From contig NZ_JBICTU010000034.1 in the NCBI RefSeq assembly GCF_043197795.1, positions 1 to 64,000 on the forward strand: a stretch of DNA of 64,000 nt, read 5' to 3'. Below are positions 1 to 8,072 of this stretch, in pieces. Within the stretch, counting starts at the first letter, position 1; each line of letters begins with the position of its first letter. The translations under genes were made by a program, and so were the position numbers. The stretch is from Sphaerisporangium sp040649355. GTDB lineage: Bacteria > Actinomycetota > Actinomycetes > Streptosporangiales > Streptosporangiaceae. The notes beneath the pieces were generated by a model, which worked only from the letters and a program-made list of their open reading frames with translations, was not told the DNA's origin and searched no databases.

Positions 1-1476
1 ATCGACTACCAACCCTGCGTCCTGCCAGGCGACGTCAAAAGCCGCCAACGCGCCCACGGCGACTTCATGTGGCGCCAGTTCTACAACATGGTCCGTACCG
101 GCGCCCAAGGCATCTACATCTCCATGTTCGACGAATACAACGAAGGCAACCAGATCGCCAAAAGCGCCGAAACCCTCGCCATGGTCCCCGCCAACTCCGG
201 CATGCTCGCCCTCGACGAAGACGGCACCTTCTGCTCCTCGGACTACTACCTGCGCCTCACCGGAGACGGCGGACGCATGCTCAAAGGCCAGATCGCCCTC
301 ACCCCCACCCGCCCCACCCCACCGTCGGTCAACGGCGGGGGAGGAGACACCAACCTGGCGCGGGGCAAGGCGACGTCCGAGAGCGGTCACGTGCAGAATC
401 TCGGGTCGCCCAACGTGGTCGACGGGGACGCCAACAGCTACTGGGAGAGTGTCAACAACGCGTTCCCGCAGTGGGTGCAGGTGGATCTGGGTGCGGCGGC
501 GGCGGTCGGGCGGGTGGTTCTGAAGCTGCCGCCGTCGTCGGCGTGGCAGGCGCGGACGCAGACGTTGTCGGTGCAGGGGAGTTCGAACGGGTCCTCGTTC
601 ACGACGATCGTGGGTTCGGCGGGGTACACGTTCAATCCGTCGTCGGGGAACGCGGTGACGATCTCGTTCGCGCCGACCTCGGTGCGGTATGTGCGGCTCT
701 CGTTCACCGGTAACACCGGCTGGCCCGCGGCGCAGCTCTCGGAGTTCGAGGTCTACGGTACGGCCGGTGACGGCGGCGACAAGCAGGCGCCGAGCGTGCC
801 GGGCAACCTGACGGTGACCGGGAAGACGGCCACCACCGTCTCGCTGTCGTGGACCGCCTCCACCGACAACGTCGGCGTAACCGGCTACCAGGTGCTCCGC
901 GCGGGCACGGTCGTGGCCACCGCCCCCGGCACCCCCTACACGGTGACCGGCCTGACCCCGGCCACGGCCTACACCTTCACCGTCACCGCCCAGGACGCGG
1001 CCGGCAACACCTCGGCGGCCTCGAACGCCGTGAGCGTGACCACGGACGCGGCGCCGAACACCAACCTGGCGCGGGGCAAGGCGACGTCCGAGAGCGGTCA
1101 CGTGCAGAATCTCGGGTCGCCCAACGTGGTCGACGGGGACGCCAACAGCTACTGGGAGAGTGTCAACAACGCGTTCCCGCAGTGGGTGCAGGTGGATCTG
1201 GGTGCGGCGGCGGCGTTCGGGCGGGTGGTTCTGAAGCTGCCGCCGTCGTCGGCGTGGCAGGCGCGGACGCAGACGTTGTCGGTGCAGGGGAGTTCGAACG
1301 GGTCGTCGTTCACGACGATCGTGGGTTCGGCGGGGTACACGTTCGATCCGTCGTCGGGGAACGCGGTGACGATCTCGTTCGCCCCCACCTCGGCCCGGTA
1401 TGTGCGGCTCTCCTTCACCGCCAACACCGGCTGGCCCGCGGCGCAGCTCTCGGAGTTCGAGGTCTACGGGGCATGA
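1..1476 (+). CDS. Secreted glycoside hydrolase (GH71/GH99-like), 5'-truncated by the window, with two F5/8C domains and one FnIII domain
   Basis: The frame is open from base 1, so the start lies upstream; 491 residues are visible. Residues 1-108 are the end of a catalytic domain. The segment MFDEYNEGNQ (about residues 42-51) resembles the FNEWxEGTQ region of GH99-like enzymes, whose two catalytic Glu are three apart, here Glu45 and Glu48. It is followed by an F5/8 type C (discoidin, CBM32-like) domain (about 116-253), a fibronectin III domain (about 262-350) and a second F5/8C domain (about 353-491) that ends the protein. This is the architecture of an extracellular polysaccharide hydrolase with sugar-binding modules. 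The catalytic part prefers C-ending codons, while the F5/8C parts use more G- and T-ending codons, which suggests domain shuffling. The exact GH family cannot be settled from the fragment. Confidence 0.75.
   Translation: MDYQPCVLPGDVKSRQRAHGDFMWRQFYNMVRTGAQGIYISMFDEYNEGNQIAKSAETLAMVPANSGMLALDEDGTFCSSDYYLRLTGDGGRMLKGQIALTPTRPTPPSVNGGGGDTNLARGKATSESGHVQNLGSPNVVDGDANSYWESVNNAFPQWVQVDLGAAAAVGRVVLKLPPSSAWQARTQTLSVQGSSNGSSFTTIVGSAGYTFNPSSGNAVTISFAPTSVRYVRLSFTGNTGWPAAQLSEFEVYGTAGDGGDKQAPSVPGNLTVTGKTATTVSLSWTASTDNVGVTGYQVLRAGTVVATAPGTPYTVTGLTPATAYTFTVTAQDAAGNTSAASNAVSVTTDAAPNTNLARGKATSESGHVQNLGSPNVVDGDANSYWESVNNAFPQWVQVDLGAAAAFGRVVLKLPPSSAWQARTQTLSVQGSSNGSSFTTIVGSAGYTFDPSSGNAVTISFAPTSARYVRLSFTANTGWPAAQLSEFEVYGA
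349..1469 (+). repeat. Intragenic direct repeat, two 410-bp copies (349-758 and 1060-1469)
   Basis: The two F5/8C-encoding segments are 711 bp apart and differ at only about 10 of 410 positions by my count. The first 156 bp are identical, synonymous sites included, and most differences fall in the last third. The FnIII domain (about 784-1050) separates the copies. Confidence 0.9.
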
Positions 1477-1484
1477 CGCCCCCA

Positions 1485-1531
1485 CCGGCTCCGGCCGTAC
1501 GGACCGTACGACCTCGGGTGGCCGGAGCCGG
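1485..1531 (+). terminator. Hairpin after the glycoside hydrolase gene
   Basis: Perfect 12-bp arms, ccggctccggcc (1485-1496) and ggccggagccgg (1520-1531), begin 9 bases after the stop codon. The loop contains a second small palindrome, gtacgg-a-ccgtac (1497-1509). There is no T-run, as is common for actinobacterial terminators. Confidence 0.6.
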
Positions 1532-2048
1532 CCAGATGCGGCTCGGCGGCGGCGTCAGGTGACACCGCCGCCGGTTTCCGCGTCCGGCTCGGCGTCCGGT
1601 TCGGCGTCCGGGCCGCCGCTCACTGGTGAAGGCTGGTCCAGACGGCGAGCGCCGTCCGCCACGCGACCAGCGTGATCTCAAGGCCCAGCCGCAGCCATTC
1701 CCGTCGTTCACGGTCGGAGTGCCTGCGGTCGTGTCGATTCCGCCTCTCGCCCATCTGGTCCCCCTCTGTCGTTCAGGGCCTGTTCAGAAGGCGGATGATC
1801 CGGGCCGGGCTCCGCCTGGTGTGCCGCTCCTCGTCGAGCGTCCCGCGCGGGGATGGGCGAATCCCTGGCCGAGGACCGGGGGGTTGGTCCGCGAGCCGTT
1901 TTCGAGGTGCGGCCATGCCGGGCGCGGCGGTAGGTGTCATCTCAGGTGCTCGCGCCGGCGGCAGGAGTTGCGCTTCGGCCGCGGTGCGAAATGTCGCACC
2001 TCACGCGCGCGAGTGTTGTCGCCATGATCGTACCCATGAGTAACAGGC
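1532..2048. other. Intergenic region, no convincing gene
   Basis: About 515 bases lie between two convergent genes. Short open frames here lack a Shine-Dalgarno sequence and resemble nothing I know. The only structure noted is a 7-bp inverted repeat, ggtgcga-aatg-tcgcacc, at 1983-2000. Confidence 0.6.
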
Positions 2049-3728
2049 CTATAACCTGCGAAGATCCTCCGGCTCGCCGCCGACCGCCCTGCCCGCGCCC
2101 GGCTCGCTCTCGTGGTGCGCCCGGTTCAGGGCCGTCACGTAGTAGGTGTACGCACCGGTGGGTGAGGCGGTGGTGTCGGTGAAGGAGGTCCCGCGCGTCG
2201 TGCCGAGCAGGTTACGCGCGTCGGCGAGCCGGCACGGGTCCGTCGTGGGTGTGCCGTCGACCCGGTAGACCGCGTACGAGGCCGCGCCGTGCGAGCCCCG
2301 CCGCCACGACAGCGCCACCCCGCCGGGGACGCGGGCCGCCGACCTGATCGAGGGCGCGCGCGGCGCGGTCGCGGTGCCGTACGCCGGTACCAGCGCGGGC
2401 CTCGCGTAGTGGTCGGCCGCCATCTGGCCGATGGCGCCGATCCGGTCGGCGCGGACGTCCTTGGCGCTGAAGAAGACGTCGCCGAGCACCTCGGGACGGC
2501 TCCGGTTGTAGTACAGGTGGTCGCTGAGCTCGCCGGGCCGCTGCCACGCCGGGTCCTGGCCCGCCACTCCGGCGCGGTAGGCGGCCTGCCCGACGAACAG
2601 TTGAACGCCGGTGTCCCTCACCACGTCGGCCCACCAGGCGGTGAGCACCTTGTAGTCGGCGACGGCGAATCCGATGTGCCAGTAGATCTGCGGCGTGAGG
2701 TAGTCGACCCAGCCCCGCTTCACCCACAGGCGGCTGTCGGCGTAGATCGCGTCGTAGGACTGCAGCCCGTTGGTGCCCGAGCCGAGCGGGTCGGTCGCGG
2801 CGTTGCGCCAGATGCCGAAGGGGCTGATGCCGAACCTGACCCAGGGCCTGGCCGCGTGGATGCGCCGGTCCAGCTCGCTCACCAGCAGGTTCACGTTGTT
2901 CCGCCGCCAGTCGCCGATATCGGAGAAGCCGCCACCGTACTCGGCGAAGGTCGCGTCGTCGGGTATCGTCTGGCCGCTGACGGGATACGGATAGAAGTAG
3001 TCGTCCAGGTGCACACCGTCGATGTCGTAACGGGTGACCGCGTCCATGATGGCGTCTTCGATGAAGGCGCGGACCGAGGGGATTCCCGGGTTGTAGTAGA
3101 GCTTGCCGCCGTAGGCGAAACGCCAGCCGGGGTTGCGCCGGGCGGGGTGGTCCGGCGTCAGCAGGCCGGGGTCGGCGTTGTTGGCGACGCGGTACGGGTT
3201 GAACCACGCGTGCAGCTCGATGTCGCGCGCGTGCGCCTCCTTGACCATGAACGCCAGCGGGTCGTATCCCGGGTTCACGCCTTGGGTGCCCGTGAGCCAC
3301 TGCGACCACGGCTCGTGGCGTGACGGCCAGAACGCGTCGGCGGTCGGCCTGACCTGCACGACGACGGCGTTCATGTTCCGCTGCTCCGCGAGGTCGAGCC
3401 AGGAGCGGAACTCGGCCTGCTGCTCCGCCACGCTCAGGCCCGTCCGGCTCGGCCAGTCGATGTTGGCCACGCTGGAGATCCACATGGCGCGGAACTGCCG
3501 CTTCGGCGTCGCCGGGTCGGTCGGGCAGCCGGTGGGGACGCCGCTGGCGGGGGGCGCGGGATCCGCCCGCTGTGCCGCGGGACCGTCGTCCGCCCTCGCG
3601 AAGGGCGCCAGGGCGCCGGCGAGGACCAGGGCGAGGGCCATCGCCGTGCCGGCGGCGAGCCGCCTGGCGACGCCGCGATCGGGGGCTGCCGGGGTGAACC
3701 GCTCACGGCTCGCTCGATACGTGGTCAC
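2049..3728 (-). CDS. Secreted family 10-like glycosyl hydrolase (GHL10, DUF187/YngK type)
   Basis: 559 residues starting at GTG. A signal peptide with a hydrophobic run at about 25-45 ends near FARA. The GHL10 barrel follows, from KRQFRAMWISSVANIDWPS near residue 76 through HAWFNPYRV to the strongly conserved DGVHLDDYFYPYP segment. The C-terminal ~90 residues look like a fibronectin-III or lyase-type module ending a secreted enzyme. The family acts on polysaccharides or on modified peptidoglycan glycans; the substrate here cannot be told. The gene converges on the preceding hydrolase and is divergent from the amidase gene at 3944. The start has no strong ribosome site, so a nearby alternative is possible. 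Confidence 0.82.
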   Translation of the reverse strand: MTTYRASRERFTPAAPDRGVARRLAAGTAMALALVLAGALAPFARADDGPAAQRADPAPPASGVPTGCPTDPATPKRQFRAMWISSVANIDWPSRTGLSVAEQQAEFRSWLDLAEQRNMNAVVVQVRPTADAFWPSRHEPWSQWLTGTQGVNPGYDPLAFMVKEAHARDIELHAWFNPYRVANNADPGLLTPDHPARRNPGWRFAYGGKLYYNPGIPSVRAFIEDAIMDAVTRYDIDGVHLDDYFYPYPVSGQTIPDDATFAEYGGGFSDIGDWRRNNVNLLVSELDRRIHAARPWVRFGISPFGIWRNAATDPLGSGTNGLQSYDAIYADSRLWVKRGWVDYLTPQIYWHIGFAVADYKVLTAWWADVVRDTGVQLFVGQAAYRAGVAGQDPAWQRPGELSDHLYYNRSRPEVLGDVFFSAKDVRADRIGAIGQMAADHYARPALVPAYGTATAPRAPSIRSAARVPGGVALSWRRGSHGAASYAVYRVDGTPTTDPCRLADARNLLGTTRGTSFTDTTASPTGAYTYYVTALNRAHHESEPGAGRAVGGEPEDLRRL

Positions 3729-3873
3729 AGAAGGAAATCTTCAGTGCCTTCTTAGCGAAGTGCAATAGTCTTCAGCGGGTTTCCCTCCGGCGAATGTGGG
3801 CCCAGCGCCCGGTCCCGATGCCTGGAACGTGCCACCACGGGCGAGGGCGAGAATTTTCGGATACCACCCCAGT

Positions 3874-3892
3874 AATGTCAATTATCGACATT
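3874..3892. promoter_or_regulatory. Inverted repeat in the divergent promoter region
   Basis: aatgtc-aattatc-gacatt forms an AT-rich dyad about 50 bases before the amidase start, between two divergently transcribed secreted-enzyme genes. It is a plausible operator; the regulator is unknown. Confidence 0.35.
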
Positions 3893-3943
3893 TGTCAGAA
3901 GTGCTCTTACTGTGACGGCACCCCCCACGCAAGGAGCACCCCC

Positions 3944-5449
3944 ATGGCAGCCCCTCGATCCCGATTAGCCGCATTCGTCACCTGTGTCCTGGCCGCCTTC
4001 CTGGTCCTCGCCGGCGGCCCGGCGCTCGCCGCGCCGGAAGGCACCCTTGCCGCCGCCTTCGCCCAGGCCTCGACCGCCCAGGACGTGCCCCGTGACCTGC
4101 TCGTCGCGCTCGCCTACTCCGAGACCCACCTGGACGCCCACGGCGGCGAGCCGAGTGCGAGCGGCGGCTACGGCGTGATGCACCTGGTGGCCAACCGCAC
4201 CACGCACACCCTCGAACGGGCGGCCGAGCTGGTCCGCCTGCCGGTGGCGACGCTGCGCACCGACACCGCCGCCAACATCCTCGGCGGCGCGGCGCTCCTG
4301 CGGTCGTACGCCGACGAGGCGGGGCTGGACGCCGGGGCCAGGAAGGACGCGGGCCGGTGGTACGCCGCCGTGGCCAGGTACGGCAATGCCTCCACGCCCG
4401 AGGTCGCCCGGCTCTACGCCGACACCGTCTATGAGCTCCTCGGCCTCGGAGTCCGGGCGGCCGGGGTGACGGTCGCCCCGAGGGAGGTCACGGCCGACCG
4501 AGGAGCCTACGCCCAGACGCTCGACCTCAACGCGCAGGCCGCGAGCCCCGACTACCCCGCCGCGAGCTGGGTGGCGGCGAGCTCCTCCAACTACACCGCC
4601 TCCAGCCGCCCGACGAGCTACGCGATCGACCGGGTCGTCGTCCACGTGACCCAGGGCTCCTACGCGGGCACGATCTCGTGGTTCCAGAACCCCAGCGCGC
4701 AGGTCTCGGCGCACTACGTCGTCCGGTCGTCCGACGGCGCCGTCACACAGATGGTCCGCGACAAGGACATCGCCTGGCACGCCGGGAACTGGGACTACAA
4801 CACCAGGTCCATCGGGATCGAGCACGAGGGCTACGTCAGCGACGCCTCGTGGTTCACCGACGCGATGTACCGCTCCTCGGCCGCGCTGACCCGCGCCATC
4901 TGCGACAAGTACGGCATCCCGAAGGACCGCTCGCACATCATCGGGCACAGCCAGGTGCCCGGCGCGACGCACACCGACCCCGGCGCGTACTGGGACTGGA
5001 CCAAGTACATGCAGTACGTCACCGGAGGCGGCGGCACCGCGTGGTCGGTCACCGTCGACAACGCCACCGCCGGGAAGTTCACCGCGGGCGCGAACTGGGG
5101 GACCTCCACCTACTCCGCACAGCGTTACGGCGCCGACTACCGTTACGCCACGCCCGTCGCCGCCAGCGATCCGGCCTGGTACCGGGCGGCCCTCCCCGCC
5201 TCGGGCGCCTACCGGGTGGAGGTCTGGTATCCGGCCGACGCCGGCTACAACAGCTCCGCGCCGTACATCGTCGCCGCCTCCGGCGGCAACCAGACGGTGT
5301 ACGTCGACCAGCGCGCCGGTGGCGGCGGCTGGCGGAGCCTCGGCACCTTCACGCTCAACGCGGGGGACTACGACGTCGTCGCGGTGAGCAGGTGGACCTC
5401 CGGAACCGGCTACGTGGTCGCCGACGCCGTGCGGATCGTCCGGGTCTGA
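3944..5449 (+). CDS. Secreted N-acetylmuramoyl-L-alanine amidase (Amidase_2) with golvesin-like C-terminal domain
   Basis: 501 residues from the ATG at 3944, chosen because AAGGAG at 3931-3936 precedes it and a signal peptide follows directly (cleavage near ALA/APEG, residue 27). Residues about 28-165 form a helical lysozyme/transglycosylase-like region (SETHLDAH, SGGYGVMHL). Residues about 205-365 are an Amidase_2/PGRP-type zinc amidase: His234 in VVVHVT, Gly-His335-Ser-Gln-Val-Pro-Gly, and His343 in THTDPG match the metal and catalytic positions. The last ~135 residues match golvesin C-terminal-type domains. The enzyme should cleave the lactyl-peptide bond of peptidoglycan outside the cell. 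The longer frame upstream of 3944 has no ribosome site. Confidence 0.88.
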   Translation: MAAPRSRLAAFVTCVLAAFLVLAGGPALAAPEGTLAAAFAQASTAQDVPRDLLVALAYSETHLDAHGGEPSASGGYGVMHLVANRTTHTLERAAELVRLPVATLRTDTAANILGGAALLRSYADEAGLDAGARKDAGRWYAAVARYGNASTPEVARLYADTVYELLGLGVRAAGVTVAPREVTADRGAYAQTLDLNAQAASPDYPAASWVAASSSNYTASSRPTSYAIDRVVVHVTQGSYAGTISWFQNPSAQVSAHYVVRSSDGAVTQMVRDKDIAWHAGNWDYNTRSIGIEHEGYVSDASWFTDAMYRSSAALTRAICDKYGIPKDRSHIIGHSQVPGATHTDPGAYWDWTKYMQYVTGGGGTAWSVTVDNATAGKFTAGANWGTSTYSAQRYGADYRYATPVAASDPAWYRAALPASGAYRVEVWYPADAGYNSSAPYIVAASGGNQTVYVDQRAGGGGWRSLGTFTLNAGDYDVVAVSRWTSGTGYVVADAVRIVRV

Positions 5450-5475
5450 GGCCTCACGAGGGGCAAGGCTGGAGC

Positions 5476-5498
5476 GCGCCGCGGCCGAGCCGTGGCGC
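5476..5498 (+). terminator. Hairpin after the amidase gene
   Basis: A 9-bp stem with one G-U pair, gcgccgcgg / ccgtggcgc, and a 5-base loop, 26 bases after the stop codon. Confidence 0.45.
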
Positions 5499-5596
5499 CT
5501 GCGGTCGCGATTTCTCCTCCCGGCTCGCCTGCGGCGCCTGCGCGGAGCCTCTGCGGCGACCAGGTCGGGGTGGACCGGGGGGAGGGCCGGTAGACA

Positions 5597-5632
5597 GGGA
5601 CGAGGGTCCTTCGCTCAAGGGGACTTCGACTC
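5597..5632 (+). promoter_or_regulatory. Two DosR-like half-palindromes before the PPOX gene
   Basis: GGGAC-GAGG-GTCC (5597-5609) keeps the two conserved arms of the mycobacterial DosR box at the correct 4-base spacing. A second element begins GGGGACTT (5619-5626) about 22 bases later but its right arm is poor. Paired DosR boxes at roughly this spacing are known from mycobacterial DosR targets. The devR-like gene lies one gene downstream. Confidence 0.4.
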
Positions 5633-5749
5633 TGTGATCGCGGGTCGCGCCGGAGGACCCTTGGAAGCGTAAGGCGATCTCGCCCTGAGTGTCAGCGGCG
5701 CGCGGCCGCCTTGCCGGCCAGGTGCGACGCTCCGAGAAAGAGGATCCTC

Positions 5750-6181
5750 ATGAACAACCGCATCGCCCCTCCCGTACTGGAAGAGCTCGACGCCGACGAG
5801 TGCCTGAGGCTCATCTCCCCGGGCGGTGTCGGCCGGGTCGGCTTCAACACCCCCGCGGGTCCCGCCGTGCTCCCGGTCAACTACACGATGCACGGCAAGG
5901 CGGTGCTCTTCCGCACCGCGTTCGGCGGGCCGATGGACGAGGACCTGAGCACCGGGGTCAAGGGCGTCGAGTTCAAGATCGCGTTCGAGGTGGACCGAAT
6001 CGACACCGAGACCCGCGAGGGCTGGAGCGTGCTCATCCAGGGGGCCGCGCACCGCATCTCCTCGGAGGAGGAGCTGGCCGCGCTGAGCGACTCCGCCGTG
6101 GAGCCCTGGGCCGGCGGCGAGCGGCGGCTGTACATCCGCGTCGACCCCGTGCAGCTCACCGGCCGCCGCATCCATCACTGA
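5750..6181 (+). CDS. Pyridoxamine 5'-phosphate oxidase (PPOX) family flavin/F420-binding protein
   Basis: 143 residues from the ATG at 5750, preceded by gaaagagg. It has the PPOX split-barrel pattern: LEELDADECLRLISPGGVGR at the N terminus, then VLPVNYTMHGKAVLFRT and EGWSVLIQGAAHRI. Members of this single-domain subgroup (PF12900-type) bind FMN, F420 or haem and occur in mycobacterial dormancy regulons. The gene lies directly before the DevR-like regulator and after two DosR-like sites, so oxygen or redox control is likely. The exact cofactor and substrate are unknown. Confidence 0.8.
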   Translation: MNNRIAPPVLEELDADECLRLISPGGVGRVGFNTPAGPAVLPVNYTMHGKAVLFRTAFGGPMDEDLSTGVKGVEFKIAFEVDRIDTETREGWSVLIQGAAHRISSEEELAALSDSAVEPWAGGERRLYIRVDPVQLTGRRIHH

Positions 6182-6317
6182 CGAGTGGCGTCCCGGCTCG
6201 CCGGTCCCCGCCGGACCGGCTCGCCGGCGCTCCGCCCTGATGGAGCGTTCCCACCTGAGCCATGACAGGGACGGGCCCACTATCGCCGGAGGACCCGGGG
6301 GGAATAGCGTCCAAGGC

Positions 6318-6977
6318 ATGATTCGGGTGTTCCTGGTGGATGACCATGAGGTCGTGCGGCGTGGCGTCGCGGCCCTGCTGGAGACGGAGGACGACATCGA
6401 GGTCGTCGGGGAGGCCGGGACGGCGGAGTCCGCCGTGGCGCGCATCCCGGCGCTCAGGCCGGACGTCGCGGTGCTCGACGTCCGGCTTCCCGACGGCAGC
6501 GGCGTGGACGTCTGCCGGGAGGTCCGCTCCCGCGTGCCCGGACTGGCCTGCCTGATGCTCACGTCGTTCGCCGACGAGGAGGCGCTGTTCAACGCTGTGA
6601 TGGCGGGCGCGGCCGGGTGCGTGCTCAAGCAGATCCACGGATCGGACCTGGTCGGCGCGGTACGGACGGTGGCGGCGGGCCAGTCGCTGCTGGATCCGCA
6701 GACCACCGCGACCATGCTGCGGCGGCTGCGCGACCAGGCGGCACAGCAGGACCCGCTCGCCGCCCTCACCGGCCAGGAGCGGCACATCCTTGAGCTCATC
6801 GGCGAGGGGATGACCAACCGCCAGATCGGCGACCGGCTCCACCTGGCCGAGAAGACCATCAAGAACTACGTGTCGAACCTGCTGGCCAAGCTGAACATGC
6901 AGCGCCGTACCCAGGTCGCGGCCCTGGCGGCCCGCCTGAGGGCCGGCCACCCGGAAGGCGGCGGCCAGGGCGGCTGA
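6318..6977 (+). CDS. devR: DevR/DosR-type response regulator (NarL/FixJ family)
   Basis: 219 residues, close to the 217 of mycobacterial DosR. Receiver domain at 1-120: acidic pair Asp8/Asp9 in LVDDHEVVRRG, phospho-acceptor Asp54 in VLDVRLPDG, Thr82 and Lys104, all at DosR numbering. The linker has the DosR-like segment QQDPLAALTGQE, and the LuxR-type HTH at about 150-215 includes LAEKTIKNYVSNLLAKL. It should activate genes under hypoxia or redox stress after phosphorylation by a DosS/DosT-type kinase. No such kinase is in this window, so its partner must be elsewhere. The ATG at 6318 starts exactly at the conserved N terminus; the longer upstream frame does not look coding. Confidence 0.85.
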   Translation: MIRVFLVDDHEVVRRGVAALLETEDDIEVVGEAGTAESAVARIPALRPDVAVLDVRLPDGSGVDVCREVRSRVPGLACLMLTSFADEEALFNAVMAGAAGCVLKQIHGSDLVGAVRTVAAGQSLLDPQTTATMLRRLRDQAAQQDPLAALTGQERHILELIGEGMTNRQIGDRLHLAEKTIKNYVSNLLAKLNMQRRTQVAALAARLRAGHPEGGGQGG

Positions 6978-7107
6978 GCGCCGCCCGTCCTCACCGCCGC
7001 GACCGCTCAGTATCAGGGGCCGCACGGGAGCGCAGCGGCCGGAGGGAGCCGCGGAGTGGTCGGGTGGGAGCGGAACGCACCGCGGGCCGGGGCCGTACAC
7101 ATGTGCC

Positions 7108-7140
7108 GGCGCCCGCCCTTCTCGGTGAAGGACGGGCGCC
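7108..7140. terminator. Convergent terminator between devR and doxX-like gene
   Basis: ggcgcccg-c-ccttc and gaagg-a-cgggcgcc form a 13-bp stem with one mismatch and a 5-base loop. It lies between the convergent stops at 6977 and 7159 and could serve both genes. Confidence 0.65.
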
Positions 7141-7158
7141 GCCGGTGCCATGAGAGGC

Positions 7159-7725
7159 CTACTTGAGGATGGGGTAGCGGCGCACGATCTCGGTGCCGCC
7201 CCACCACTCGCCGATGCCGAGGGTGTTGCCGGCGCCCACCAGGGCCAGGCCCGCCAGCACGACGGCGTAGATGAGGTGCTCGTCCATGAACGGGTTGGTC
7301 GCCAGCGGGAGTTCGGCGGCCCACATGAACACCAGGAGCACGCCGCCCGTCGTCGCGGCGATCCTCATTCCGGCCCCCAGGATGAGGGCGACGCCGATGC
7401 CGAGCAGGCCGGCCATGAACAGCCAGTCGAGCCACGCCTGGCCGGCCAGGCCGCTGAAGAACCCGCCGAGGGCATGGTCTGCGGTGCCCTTGAGGAACCC
7501 GGTGGTCGGGCTGCCGCCGTGGATCCAGGCGCGGTCGGCGGCGGTCGAGAAGCCCCAGCCGAAGGCCTTGTCGAGGAAGGCCCACAGGAAGATCCATCCG
7601 AGGGCGATACGGGCGACGGCCCAGACGTAGCCGGCGGCGCGGCTGTCCGCCTGCGCGGCGGCGGCCTTCACGACGGGGGTGCGGGGAGCGGCGTCACTGG
7701 TGTGGCGGCCTTCGGTGAGTGCCAT
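7159..7725 (-). CDS. DoxX-family membrane protein
   Basis: 188 residues from an ATG preceded by gaaaggg (six bases away). After a ~35-residue soluble N terminus there are four or more hydrophobic segments, at about residues 36-55, 95-115, 122-142 and 150-170, with the DoxX-like start RIALGWIFLWAFLDKAFGWG. DoxX-type proteins relate to the large subunit of thiosulfate:quinone oxidoreductases and to membrane redox or detoxification complexes; the role here is not proven. The gene converges on devR and has a DosR-like palindrome upstream. Confidence 0.78.
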   Translation of the reverse strand: MALTEGRHTSDAAPRTPVVKAAAAQADSRAAGYVWAVARIALGWIFLWAFLDKAFGWGFSTAADRAWIHGGSPTTGFLKGTADHALGGFFSGLAGQAWLDWLFMAGLLGIGVALILGAGMRIAATTGGVLLVFMWAAELPLATNPFMDEHLIYAVVLAGLALVGAGNTLGIGEWWGGTEIVRRYPILK

Positions 7726-7840
7726 GGCTGGCCCTTTCAGTGCGGGGGTCACTGTCTTTCTTCCACCTCGATCTCACCGTTTCCGCGCCCTGACGAGCAG
7801 CGCCATACGGCTGGGCCGCTCCCACCGGACTTCCCGGCTC

Positions 7841-7860
7841 ACAGGGACCTTCGGCCCTGT
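7841..7860. promoter_or_regulatory. DosR-like palindrome upstream of the doxX-like gene
   Basis: acagggaccttcggccctgt has perfect acaggg/ccctgt arms and contains GGGAC-N4-GGCCC, matching 11 of the 14 core positions of the DosR box. It lies about 115 bases before the doxX-like start. Confidence 0.4.
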
Positions 7861-7906
7861 CCCATCCCACCGGCCCGTGATCCGCCAGCCCAGGAGACGA
7901 GCCACC

Positions 7907-8036
7907 GGCCTTGGCAGGAGATGCCGCCTGGGCCCGGGCTTGGTGACTGGCCTTGGTAGGACGTGCCGCCTGGGCCCGCGCTTGGTGACTGGCCTTGGTA
8001 GGACGTGCCGTCTAGACCTGCGCGTGGTGCCTGGCC
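7907..8036. repeat. 42-bp tandem repeat, three units plus a partial fourth
   Basis: Units start with ggccttgg at 7907, 7949 and 7991, and a fourth starts at 8033 (ggcctta). Spacing is exactly 42 bp, four turns of B-DNA. The array lies in the doxX-soxR divergent region and runs into the SoxR box. Confidence 0.85.
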
Positions 8037-8052
8037 TTAACCTATGTTGAGG
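8035..8052 (+). promoter_or_regulatory. SoxR box in front of soxR
   Basis: ccttaacctatgttgagg matches the 18-bp SoxR operator (CCTCAAGTT-AACTTGAGG type) at 12 of 18 positions. A possible -10 element, TAGGCT, lies at 8061-8066, seven bases before the soxR ATG. This implies an autoregulated, possibly leaderless transcript. Confidence 0.55.
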
Positions 8053-8072
8053 AAAGGTGTTAGGCTCGGGCC

